From the NCBI RefSeq assembly GCF_050916235.1, contig NZ_CP104854.1, positions 3,286,001-3,350,000 on the forward strand: a stretch of 64,000 bases of DNA, given 5' to 3'. Positions 40,459-48,860 of this stretch are shown piece by piece (the stretch's first letter is position 1; every line of letters starts with the position of its first letter). The notes beneath the pieces are model-generated. The model saw only the letters and a list, made by a program, of their open reading frames with translations, was not told the origin of the DNA and did not search any database. This DNA comes from Maridesulfovibrio sp050916235 (GTDB taxonomy: Bacteria; Desulfobacterota; Desulfovibrionia; Desulfovibrionales; Desulfovibrionaceae). Position numbers and translations under genes: made by a program.

Positions 40459-42507
40459 CTAAATCCTCACCCGTAAGATGCACAGGACATCATTCACATA
40501 ATGCTTGTCCCTCTTGTATTCCCGGTACCCTTCAGAATGGGCGCAGCCTACTGCAAAAAGGTTGCCGTCTTCCTCAACAAGCTTGACGGTTGACTCGCCT
40601 TCCTTGAGGTTTCTGAAGTCGCTGTCCAGTTGGATGCTTTCGCCGACTCTGCGGTCCGGGCTGGTGGTCGAGATGATCTTTCCGCCCGGTTCCACGAACA
40701 TTCCTTCCGCGCCTTCCATGATCTGCCCGTTGCTGTCTCGGGGAAGCACATCGTTCAGCATGTCCTTGAACTGGGGCTCGGAGTCGAAGACAATTCCAAT
40801 TCCGCCGAGTACGTCAGACGGGTTTTCGAGGGCGGTTATGGATGCATTGTATATGTAGGTATGGCGCGACTGTCCTGCGTTTGCGTACAGCTCGGTGGCG
40901 AGGAAGTCGGAAACACAGTAGTGCTGCGAGTTCTTGATCTTCAGCGCCTGGGATACATAACCGGCATTGAGGGCACTACCTTCCTTTGCATAGTCTTCAG
41001 GATTGGAGCAGGCGAGTATTCTTCCCTTGCGATCATATACGAACAGGTTGGTGTAAACCGTGTAAAGGTTGTTGATGTAGCCGAGAATCCTGCGCATGTG
41101 GTCGCGGTCCACATGGTCGATTTCATGCTGCTCTAGTATTTTCCTGAAGTCGGGAGTCAGGGCCCACCAGCGGCAGTCGTTGGCGCGTTCGTAAAGGTTG
41201 CGGTCCATTATGTCGATTGCCAGTCCGGCAAGGAACTGGGTTTCATGCAGTCTTGACGCTGTAACCAGTTTCAGCAGTCCGTCGGTGGAGTGCTGAAACA
41301 CGCTCTGGACCTGGTCGCCGATCTTTTTGATCTCATTGAGAATGTGGGGCAGGGCTCTGCCTTCCATCTGCTCGACGATGTTATGCTCGATGCACTTCTT
41401 GGCAGCCATGATCTCGCCGTTCTGCACTACGAGTTCAAGGTCGGAGAGCACGTTTTCCGAAGCATCCTCAACGTGGGTCAATCTTGCGGAGAAGTGGGCT
41501 TTTCCGCGGATTGAATCTGCATCAAGGTCTTCCCCGCTGTTGCCGGAGAAGGCTATATCCAGTCTTTTCAATGCATATCCGTACCACGGAAGCCCGAAAA
41601 AGCCCTGATACCCCTTGGTCTCAACGGTCTTGGCGATGTAGCTTGTTCCATTGATGCCGACAATCTGGAAATCCACCTTCCGGTTCATTGGGTATCTTCT
41701 GCCTGCGGGGGCAGTCCTTTCATCGCTGGAAGCAATGGCAGTGCCGTTCTCGTCCAGCACCATGAGGATGGTCTCTGTGGATAGTTTTGCGAGATTGCTG
41801 AATATGCCGGCCATCTCTCCGGCGAAATCGAAATGCAGGCAGAGCACACCCAGAGTCTGGCCTGTCTTCTGGGATTTGATTGCCTGCGAGTAGATGAGCA
41901 CCTTGCCTGCTCCCGGAGCAAGATCGCTTTCCCTGAATGTTTCCACATAGTCGGCGGTCTTGAGGGTCTTATCGATCAGCGGGTCAGAGGAGCGTGATAT
42001 CCGGTTGTTCCGGTCAAGGTGCGCACAGACCCGGCCACGGGTATCAAGTACGAGTATTTCGTTGTACACCGTGTACTTGGCCTGATACTCCCGCAGCCTT
42101 TCCTCGATCTCCGCAACATCATGGGCGGAACGTTCAGGTGCGGCGAGGAAACGGATCAGTTCCTCGTCGGTTGCCAGAAATCCTACATCCGCAGTCCTTT
42201 CGAACAGGTTTCTCTTGAGTATATCGATGACAACCTGAGCAGCCCCGGAAATTTCCTGAACCACCTTACCGGTGTTTTCAGTGATCAGGATTTCAATGAG
42301 GTTCTGTTTGAGGTCTGAAAAGTTGTCCTGAGTCTTTATGATGAAGTCGATAAGGGTCTGGGCGATGCGGTTGCAGTTGATCTTGCCGGTCATGGTCGCC
42401 ATGGTCCACTGCCTGTCCAGGCGGGAAAGGCGGTTAACGCAACCGGAAGTGTCCGGCATTGACTGCAAAAGCAGGTTTGAGTGTTTTTCGATCAGTAGGG
42501 GATCCAT
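40459..42507 (-). CDS. Tandem sensory-domain protein without output domain
   Basis: 682 residues, no membrane helix and no signal peptide, so cytoplasmic. It contains two copies of a ~270-residue unit: ILKRNLFERTADVGFLATDEE (near 95) and IMDRNLYERANDCRWWALTP (near 430), each followed by a helix, YTVYNEILVLDTRGRV or YTVYTNLFVYDRKGRI, and a PAS/Cache-like beta sheet. The end, GYREYKRDKHYVNDVL, is the stretch that in related chemotaxis proteins precedes a CheW or receptor signalling domain (memory of the family), but the stop follows within ten residues. No kinase, HAMP, MA or CheW domain is present. It lies convergent to the gene at 39830 and divergent from the pseudo-GGDEF gene, near the chemosensory cluster. 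Possible signal-input protein for that cluster. Confidence 0.75.
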   Translation of the reverse strand: MDPLLIEKHSNLLLQSMPDTSGCVNRLSRLDRQWTMATMTGKINCNRIAQTLIDFIIKTQDNFSDLKQNLIEILITENTGKVVQEISGAAQVVIDILKRNLFERTADVGFLATDEELIRFLAAPERSAHDVAEIEERLREYQAKYTVYNEILVLDTRGRVCAHLDRNNRISRSSDPLIDKTLKTADYVETFRESDLAPGAGKVLIYSQAIKSQKTGQTLGVLCLHFDFAGEMAGIFSNLAKLSTETILMVLDENGTAIASSDERTAPAGRRYPMNRKVDFQIVGINGTSYIAKTVETKGYQGFFGLPWYGYALKRLDIAFSGNSGEDLDADSIRGKAHFSARLTHVEDASENVLSDLELVVQNGEIMAAKKCIEHNIVEQMEGRALPHILNEIKKIGDQVQSVFQHSTDGLLKLVTASRLHETQFLAGLAIDIMDRNLYERANDCRWWALTPDFRKILEQHEIDHVDRDHMRRILGYINNLYTVYTNLFVYDRKGRILACSNPEDYAKEGSALNAGYVSQALKIKNSQHYCVSDFLATELYANAGQSRHTYIYNASITALENPSDVLGGIGIVFDSEPQFKDMLNDVLPRDSNGQIMEGAEGMFVEPGGKIISTTSPDRRVGESIQLDSDFRNLKEGESTVKLVEEDGNLFAVGCAHSEGYREYKRDKHYVNDVLCILRVRI

Positions 42508-42900
42508 CTCTTTCTCTCTTTAACTGTCTATTCTCTTTGAGCTGAGTTATTAATTTTCAAAAATGTAGCATGCTCATAGTATGAAAGTTCGCTTGTGTAT
42601 AGCATTTTTCAATTGTGTAATTTTTTGCCGTACACAAATGAAGTTTTGCGTTTGGTGTTGCAAAATGTAGACCGCAAGGGGCTAAAAAGCGCTGTCCTTA
42701 TGTTGAGGCAAGAAATGACGCGGGTATGCAGTTGTTATTAACGAGTCTTTATTCTGGTTCAGGTTGCGCTGTTTCAGTCTTACTAATTGAAATATGTACA
42801 TAATTTACAAAAATGGAATATTGGCATCGACGGTGTGGAATTTGTGCCGGGAGGGACTATTTCTCCAATATCCGTCCCTACCTGCTTGTATTGAATCCTT
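42508..42900 (+). other. Divergent intergenic region
   Basis: 393 bases, AT-rich especially at 42540-42640, between two divergent signalling genes. A palindromic GCATGC lies near 42570. No gene, sigma-54 or sigma-28 site of good quality was found. Confidence 0.5.
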
Positions 42901-45336
42901 ATGCGGGTTATGTCCCAATCCATGCATAAGGATAACCTATTTAAAGAAGGCATCAGCCTGACCCCTCAGGATCTGATCCGCTACGAACACACGCTCAAGG
43001 ACCTGATTCGGGAATTTCTTCCCTTTGAATCATACAGCCTTTTCTTCCCGCGTCCTCCAAAGGGGCAGTTCAGGGCGGAGCTTACTTTTGAATTCAATCC
43101 GGCAAACGGGCAGCTGAACCTTCCTTTGCAGTTGCGCGGCAGACCCATGTGCTATTTCATCGCCCGCGGGGTGCAGATTGAAGACCACGAAGCCGTTGCT
43201 CCCTATCTGGAGGGACTGGCTTCCTCCGTGCTTGAGAAGATGCTGCTTTACAAGGGCTCCATTACCGATTCCCTGACCGGGATGGCTACCCGTGACTACT
43301 TCATGTCCAAGCTGGTCAAAGAGCTGGACCTGATCCAGAACTGCATGATGCCGACCACCGGCGGCTGCAAGGACCCGGGTATTCCCACCTTCAGCGGATC
43401 TGTTGGCGTGGTGCTGCTTGATATGGACAATTTTCAGCGCATCAATGATCGCTACGGATACCAACTGGGCGATAACATCATCGCCGATGTTGCGGCCCGT
43501 ATCAGCAAGGCTGTTTTCGAGTCTGTTGTCTGTGCAAGAGTTTTCGATGACAAGTTCGCTTTCCTCATCCCTGACGGACGGCCCAAGGCCTGTGCCCGGC
43601 TTGCCGAGGAGCTGCGTGCGCTTGTCGAGTCCGTCCCGGTGGAGGATCCTGTTACCGGTGATCTGATCCGGATAAGTGCAAGTGCAGGTTATGCCAACTA
43701 TCCGCAGTCCCTTTCAGGACCGCATTTCAAGCGCTCAGCCGGGGAGCAGGCCCGTGTTCTCATGCGCAAGGCCGCAAAGGCCGTCGCCACTGCCAAGGAT
43801 TACGGGCGCAACTGCGTTTTTGCCTATTCCGACATTCTCAAGAAGGGCGGCAAGGTTCTGGAAGTGCTGCCGCTGCAGCGTCTGGCACTGAGTATCGGCC
43901 AGAGCGTCGATGCCCGTGAGGGCGGACGTTTTCTGGTCTGGTCCCCGGATTATCAGTCCGGCACGCACGCCCGGATTACCGAGGATGAGCGTATTTCCGG
44001 CTCCTACCCGACCATGTACAAGGCCGAGGTGGTCATCATCGAGGTACAGGAGGATATCGCCTTTGCTGAAATCCTGCATCTGAGCGACCCGGCATGGCCG
44101 GTCACCGAGGGCGACCGGCTGACCATGCTCAACGAGAAGGACAGCTTTTTCGATGCCCAGTCGGGGCCCGAGGCTTCTACCGGGCCGCAGCGCGACATTG
44201 TTACCGGGCTTTACAATTACAAGGAATTCATCGGTCGCTACAGCCGCATGCGCCAGAATATGGACCGCTTTTCCGTGGCCGTGCTGAGGCTGGCCTCCAA
44301 CCCGGCCGAGAACAGGGGCAATTTCCAGAAGCTTACCGATGCGCAGGTGCAGAAGGTTTCCTCGCGCGCTGAAACATTTTTCGACGAGTCCTGCATGGGC
44401 GGCCGCTACAGCCTGAACAGCCTGATCTATTTCTTCCCGCACGAGGAGTCCGATGCGGTTATGGAAAAGATCCTCCGCCTTGTGCGCGAGTGTTCCGCTG
44501 ATTTTGAAATAGAGCTGGCAGCCGGGGTGGCATCCTTCCCGTTCCTCAACTACCGGCGCAGTGAAATTCTGGACAACTGCCGCAAGGGACTCGACCATTC
44601 ACTCATGCTCGAAAAGCCCATGGTGGCCCAGTTCGATTCAGTCTCGCTCAACATTTCCGCCGACCGTCTTTACGTGGACGGCGACATCTACGGGGCCATC
44701 GAGGAATTCCGGTTGGCACTGCTGGCCGATTCGGACAACATTCTTGCCCGCAACTCGCTTGGTATCTGTTACGCCCAGGTAGGCAAGCCGGAGCAGGCCC
44801 GCAAGCAGTTTGAGGAAGTTCTCGCCATCATGCCGAGGAACATCATGGCCCTTTACAACCTCGGCTGGACCTGCCAGATGCTCGGCAACCGCGACAAGGC
44901 CCGCGAAGCTTACGAGAAATGTCTGGAACTTGAGCCGGAGAACGTATTTTCCCTTGTGCGCCTCGGTGTGCTGGCCGAGCAGGATCTCGGACTGGACGAG
45001 GCCGAAAAGTACTACCTGCGCGCAGCGGAACTGAAAGGCGGTGATTCCCTGACCATGCGTCATCTGGCGCGCATCTCCCATGCCCGCAAGGATGTGAATA
45101 AGGCCCGCGAATATCTGCATCAGGCCCTTAACGCCAACCACAACGATGCCGCAGCCATGAACATGCTGGCCCGTATTTACCTTGAAAGCGGTGAAGACCC
45201 GCAGATCGCGGAAGTGCTGGCCCGTCAGAGCGCGGCTCTGAAGCCCGGAAAAGACCAGTTCTGGGAAACACTGGCCATGGCTCTTGAAGTACAGGAAAAG
45301 CACGAGGAAGCCGCACAGGTCCGGGCCAGATTTTAG
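42901..45336 (+). CDS. Protein with two degenerate GGDEF domains and TPR repeats
   Basis: 811 residues. After a ~120-residue N-terminal domain, ITDSLTGMATRDYFMSKL and VVLLDMDNFQRINDRYGYQLGDNI are good GGDEF-domain features, but the signature itself reads VFDDKF instead of GGDEF, so cyclase activity is unlikely. A second GGDEF-like domain begins DIVTGLYNYKEFIGRYSRM and has YSLNSL at the signature place. The last ~220 residues hold about six TPR repeats (GAIEEFRLALLADSDNILAR and similar). Cytoplasmic. It probably acts as a scaffold or binds a nucleotide without turnover. An in-frame TGA at 42892 fixes the start at or after 42901; the ribosome site is poor. Confidence 0.85.
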   Translation: MRVMSQSMHKDNLFKEGISLTPQDLIRYEHTLKDLIREFLPFESYSLFFPRPPKGQFRAELTFEFNPANGQLNLPLQLRGRPMCYFIARGVQIEDHEAVAPYLEGLASSVLEKMLLYKGSITDSLTGMATRDYFMSKLVKELDLIQNCMMPTTGGCKDPGIPTFSGSVGVVLLDMDNFQRINDRYGYQLGDNIIADVAARISKAVFESVVCARVFDDKFAFLIPDGRPKACARLAEELRALVESVPVEDPVTGDLIRISASAGYANYPQSLSGPHFKRSAGEQARVLMRKAAKAVATAKDYGRNCVFAYSDILKKGGKVLEVLPLQRLALSIGQSVDAREGGRFLVWSPDYQSGTHARITEDERISGSYPTMYKAEVVIIEVQEDIAFAEILHLSDPAWPVTEGDRLTMLNEKDSFFDAQSGPEASTGPQRDIVTGLYNYKEFIGRYSRMRQNMDRFSVAVLRLASNPAENRGNFQKLTDAQVQKVSSRAETFFDESCMGGRYSLNSLIYFFPHEESDAVMEKILRLVRECSADFEIELAAGVASFPFLNYRRSEILDNCRKGLDHSLMLEKPMVAQFDSVSLNISADRLYVDGDIYGAIEEFRLALLADSDNILARNSLGICYAQVGKPEQARKQFEEVLAIMPRNIMALYNLGWTCQMLGNRDKAREAYEKCLELEPENVFSLVRLGVLAEQDLGLDEAEKYYLRAAELKGGDSLTMRHLARISHARKDVNKAREYLHQALNANHNDAAAMNMLARIYLESGEDPQIAEVLARQSAALKPGKDQFWETLAMALEVQEKHEEAAQVRARF

Positions 45337-45361
45337 TTTACTGGTTGGAGGGTAGGCGTCC

Positions 45362-45378
45362 GGCGGCTTTGCGAGGCT
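45362..45378. repeat. Second copy of intergenic repeat element
   Basis: GGCGGCTTTGCGAGGCT matches the reverse complement of 33459-33475 at 16 of 17 bases; similar GC-rich context between genes. Only a fragment of the longer element is shared. Confidence 0.4.
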
Positions 45379-45535
45379 GATTTTGATGCGCTACGTGCTT
45401 TTGATGATTTGATTTCGCCTCCTTAGTTTAATGTCGTTGATATTAAGTTGGATTTGGACGTGGTTGGCCTTGTTTTTTTGACTGGCTAAAACCTGACAAA
45501 GAACTTCGGCTTATTAAGCAGGCAGGCCGGGGAAG

Positions 45536-46174
45536 TTGAAGGATGTGTTCAACCGGGGCAAAGGTTCAGCTGTGGCCAGATTTATTGTTTCATTATACCT
45601 GATAATCTGCGGAACATTGCTGTTCGGTATGATCATTCCTTTCGAGGGGGAGCGCGAATTTTCGCCGAGCATGCGCCAGCAGGTTCAGCAGCGGGTCAGG
45701 GTTTCCGGTGAAGAGCGCAAGCCAGTTACTCCGCTGTTCAAGCAGGTTGCAGAAGAATTTTCTTTGCAGCCTGAAATACTTTACGCCATAGCTGACCATG
45801 AATCCGGCTACAACCCGTGGGCCTTGAACATTGAAGGTCACAGCATTTATCCGAAGACGCGGGAAGAGGCCCTGAGCATAATTGAAAAGAACCGCAGGAA
45901 AAGTTTCGACGTGGGCCTCATGCAGGTCAATTCCTACTGGATCGGCAAGTTTGATCTCAGTGTGAAGGAAGCTCTTGAGCCTGAAGAGAATCTGCGCCTC
46001 GGTGCATGGATTCTGCGCTACTGTCTTGATAAATACGGAAACAACTGGAAGGCCATAGGGGCCTATCACACCGGTTCACCGCGAAACCTGCCGGAAAGGT
46101 CGAGGGCCTATGCCGTGAAGGTGATGAAAAAATATCAGCAACTTCTGGACAAAGCGGACGGCAATAAGAAATGA
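45536..46174 (+). CDS. Membrane-anchored lytic transglycosylase (SLT domain)
   Basis: 212 residues from a TTG start with GGGGAAG upstream (a GTG three codons later is possible). An N-terminal hydrophobic helix (FIVSLYLIICGTLLFGMII) anchors the enzyme in the inner membrane facing the periplasm. The SLT lysozyme-like domain follows: ILYAIADHESGYNPWALN carries catalytic Glu89 in the E-S motif, FDVGLMQVNSYW and IGAYHTGSPRN complete the fold. It cleaves peptidoglycan glycan strands. The cheW gene starts 31 bases downstream with the same orientation, so it heads the chemosensory run, an unusual partner. Confidence 0.88.
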   Translation: MKDVFNRGKGSAVARFIVSLYLIICGTLLFGMIIPFEGEREFSPSMRQQVQQRVRVSGEERKPVTPLFKQVAEEFSLQPEILYAIADHESGYNPWALNIEGHSIYPKTREEALSIIEKNRRKSFDVGLMQVNSYWIGKFDLSVKEALEPEENLRLGAWILRYCLDKYGNNWKAIGAYHTGSPRNLPERSRAYAVKVMKKYQQLLDKADGNKK

Positions 46175-46205
46175 TCATTTCCAGTTATCAATATAGGCGC
46201 GGTAC

Positions 46206-46706
46206 ATGAGTAGTATGAACAAACACGACTACGTAGTTTTTGATATAGACGGCACAAGCATGGCGATCCCCTCTGTTCTGGTGGATAAGGTGGAGCGCGC
46301 GGTGCTGCTTACTCCTGTGCCGGAGGCTCCGTCGCCGGTTCTTGGTGTGGTCAGCGACGGTGGTGATATTGTGCCGGTTCTGGGGCTGCGTGCCCGGCTT
46401 GGGCTGCAGGAACGTAACGTACGGCTTTCAGACAGGCTTTTATTCAGCCGTTGCGGTGGCCGTCGTGTGGCCGTGCTTGCCGACAGCGTTGGCGCAGTGG
46501 TGGAGATAATTCCGGAAAAGGCCCGGGGGATGCAGGACATATGGCCCGGAGTGCTGTTCCTGAAATCCATTGCCGGCTTGGGCGGGGATGTGGTCCTGAT
46601 GCAGGACATGGACGCCGTGCTCAGCTCGGAGCAGGAGTTCCGTCTGGATGAGGCACTGCGTCTGATGCAGGAGCAGGACGCGGAGGGCATTTCCGTAAAT
46701 GATTGA
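46206..46706 (+). CDS. cheW: CheW-like coupling protein (first)
   Basis: 166 residues covering one CheW domain: YVVFDIDGTSMAIPSVLVDK, VEEIRP-equivalent, SPVLGVVSDGGDIVPVLGL and VAVLADSVGAVVEI. CheW links receptors to the CheA kinase. Position and size match WspB. The stop region overlaps cheR by eight bases. Divergent from the second CheW in the cluster, so the two may join different partners. Confidence 0.9.
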   Translation: MSSMNKHDYVVFDIDGTSMAIPSVLVDKVERAVLLTPVPEAPSPVLGVVSDGGDIVPVLGLRARLGLQERNVRLSDRLLFSRCGGRRVAVLADSVGAVVEIIPEKARGMQDIWPGVLFLKSIAGLGGDVVLMQDMDAVLSSEQEFRLDEALRLMQEQDAEGISVND

Positions 46707-48273
46707 TTCCCTTTCCGATGAGAAGATCCAGCAGCTTGCCGATATGGTACGGGATAAATACGGGCTGGATTTTGCTCAGGACCGCTGGCGCGACCTGCGC
46801 CGGGTAGTTGAAAATTTCAGTTCCGAGTGCGGCAGGTTCAGCTGTGCCGGGGAATGTCTAGATTACATTGTTTCTCCTCATGCCGCCCTCCGCGACCTTG
46901 AACTTTTCATCAACAGCCTGACCATCGGCGAGACCTATTTTTTTCGTGACCCGCAGGCCCTTGATGTGCTGGAGCGCGAAGTGCTGCGCAAAAAGAGCGG
47001 ACTGGGCAGCGGCATGGGCGGAGCAGTGCGCATCTGGTCCATGGCCTGCGCCACAGGCGAAGAGCCTTACACCATGGCCATGATCTGCCGCCGCTCCAAC
47101 GTTCGCAGCGAGATATTCGGCACGGACATTGACAGCAGGGCTCTGGTTAGAGCGCGGGAAGGTCACTACCGCAAATGGTCATTCCGGTCGGATTCGACCG
47201 CATTCCGGGATATGTATTTCAGCCGAACGGGCGGTAATGATTTTCTGCTGGATAAATCCGTAAGGGATATGGTCAGCCTGTCGAGGTTCAACCTTGTGGG
47301 CGATGAGGTCCCTTCTTCGCTTACGCAGATGGATATTATCCTCTGCCGTAATGTACTTATGTATTTTTCAGCCTCAGGAGTCGACAGGGTTCTGGATAAG
47401 ATCTGGTCCAGCCTCAGCCCAGACGGAGTTCTGCTGGTCACTCCCAGCGAGTCCGGGCTGATCCTGACCCGCGGCAGGTTTGAACCGGTCAGCTACGGTC
47501 CGGTCATGCTTTTCAGGAAAAACGAAAAGTATGTACCCGGAGTTTTTCCCTCCCCGGATATATCCGATGCCATTGAAAGCGGGCATGAGCATGACGGTGC
47601 TGGATTTTTCGAAAATCAGGGAAGTTTGTCAGGTCTGGATACTGATGATAGCGTGTACCCACCCTCGGAAATTCGGGGGGGCGTGGAAGTCCGTTTGGTA
47701 CAGGAAAGTCCGCAGGAGTACGGTGCTGAAGATGCAGAAGACGTTTCAGCTCAGCCGGAGGATGGGGGCGGTGATCTGCTTTCGACTGCTGTGGCACTGC
47801 GTGAGCAGGGTGATGCCGCAGGAGCCATGAACCTTCTCAGAAAGGGACTTGAAGGGGATCTTGACCGTGCAGGCAGGGCGGCAGTGCTCTTCGCCATGGC
47901 CGGTATAAAGGCCGATACCGGGCTGCTTGATGAGGCGGCCGGATGCTGCGAGCGCTCCATTGAACTGGACAGGGTTGCTCCGGAACCGCATTTCCTGCTG
48001 GGCCAGATAAGAATGCTGCAGGGGCGTTTCGACGAAGCTGTTTCCGAGCTGCGCAACGCGGTTTTTCTTAATCCGGCATTTATAATGGCCCATGTAATGC
48101 TTGGAAGCATATACATGGAAAATTATGATATTCCCGCTGCAGCCAGACATTACCGCACCGCCATGCAGGAGTTGCAGTCGTTGGACCGGGCGGAAACCGT
48201 CCCGCATTCTGACGGGACATCGGTGGATGGGCTGATGGGCATGATCATGGTCGTGCAGCGTAATCTTTTTTAG
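46699..48273 (+). CDS. cheR: CheR methyltransferase with C-terminal TPRs
   Basis: 524 residues. The methyltransferase part (1-~280) has TIGETYFFRDPQALDVLE, the SAM loop IWSMACATGEEPYTMAM and DIILCRNVLMYF. A linker rich in Glu, Ser and Gly follows, then at least three TPRs (AAVLFAMAGIKADTGLLDEA, APEPHFLLGQIRMLQGRFDE and a third). This CheR-TPR form is WspC's architecture and methylates glutamates of chemoreceptors with SAM. No receptor gene lies in the cluster. Overlaps cheW by eight bases. Confidence 0.93.
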   Translation: MIDSLSDEKIQQLADMVRDKYGLDFAQDRWRDLRRVVENFSSECGRFSCAGECLDYIVSPHAALRDLELFINSLTIGETYFFRDPQALDVLEREVLRKKSGLGSGMGGAVRIWSMACATGEEPYTMAMICRRSNVRSEIFGTDIDSRALVRAREGHYRKWSFRSDSTAFRDMYFSRTGGNDFLLDKSVRDMVSLSRFNLVGDEVPSSLTQMDIILCRNVLMYFSASGVDRVLDKIWSSLSPDGVLLVTPSESGLILTRGRFEPVSYGPVMLFRKNEKYVPGVFPSPDISDAIESGHEHDGAGFFENQGSLSGLDTDDSVYPPSEIRGGVEVRLVQESPQEYGAEDAEDVSAQPEDGGGDLLSTAVALREQGDAAGAMNLLRKGLEGDLDRAGRAAVLFAMAGIKADTGLLDEAAGCCERSIELDRVAPEPHFLLGQIRMLQGRFDEAVSELRNAVFLNPAFIMAHVMLGSIYMENYDIPAAARHYRTAMQELQSLDRAETVPHSDGTSVDGLMGMIMVVQRNLF

Positions 48274-48288
48274 AGGCCGGAAGTTAAC

Positions 48289-48849
48289 ATGGAAGAGATC
48301 GGAGCCGTTGAATTCGTTCGCAGGGAAAGTGACCGGGAGCTTCTGCGCAGGCGGGCGGAGCAGCTTGCCCGCAAGGTCGCCGATGCCGGGGAGCACCATG
48401 GCAGTCATGCCACAGACTACGTGAAGTTTACCATGGGCAGGGATTCGTACGGCATTGAAACTGTCCACATCAAAGAGGTGCTGGAACCGGAGGACATTGT
48501 ACCGGTTCCCTGTACACCGGATTATCTGGTCGGAGTAGTCAGTGTACGCGGGCATATCTGGGCTGTTATCGACCTCTGCCGTTTCTGGGGCAAAGGAGCG
48601 GCGGTGAGCGGTTCCAGAGCGAAAATAGTGCTTCTTGCTGGCGGAGAAAACGAATTCGCACTCGTGGTTGATGAGGTCAGCGATGTTGTTCCGGTGTATG
48701 ACTACGAACAGAAAGCCATGGCGGAAGGACATGATGCTGTTGCCCGTTATGCATCAGCCGTGACCGAAGACCGCATGATTCTGCTGCGGGGCCGGTCCCT
48801 GCTGGAAGAGAGTGCGTTCGTTATCAACGAGTTTGTCGGAAATATCTAA
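48289..48849 (+). CDS. cheW: CheW-like coupling protein (second)
   Basis: 186 residues: a ~45-residue charged N-terminal extension (RRESDRELLRRRAEQLARKV) precedes a standard CheW domain (YVKFTMGRDSYGIETVHIKE, IVPVPCTPDYLVGVVSVRG, ALVVDEVSDV). Corresponds to WspD, which also has an N-terminal extension. 15 bases after cheR and 11 before cheA. Confidence 0.93.
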   Translation: MEEIGAVEFVRRESDRELLRRRAEQLARKVADAGEHHGSHATDYVKFTMGRDSYGIETVHIKEVLEPEDIVPVPCTPDYLVGVVSVRGHIWAVIDLCRFWGKGAAVSGSRAKIVLLAGGENEFALVVDEVSDVVPVYDYEQKAMAEGHDAVARYASAVTEDRMILLRGRSLLEESAFVINEFVGNI

Positions 48850-48860
48850 GGTGGACGGCC

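Noticed and set aside
47746..48732. 328-aa minus-strand ORF
   Set aside because: Antisense to cheR and cheW; no motif or start signal.
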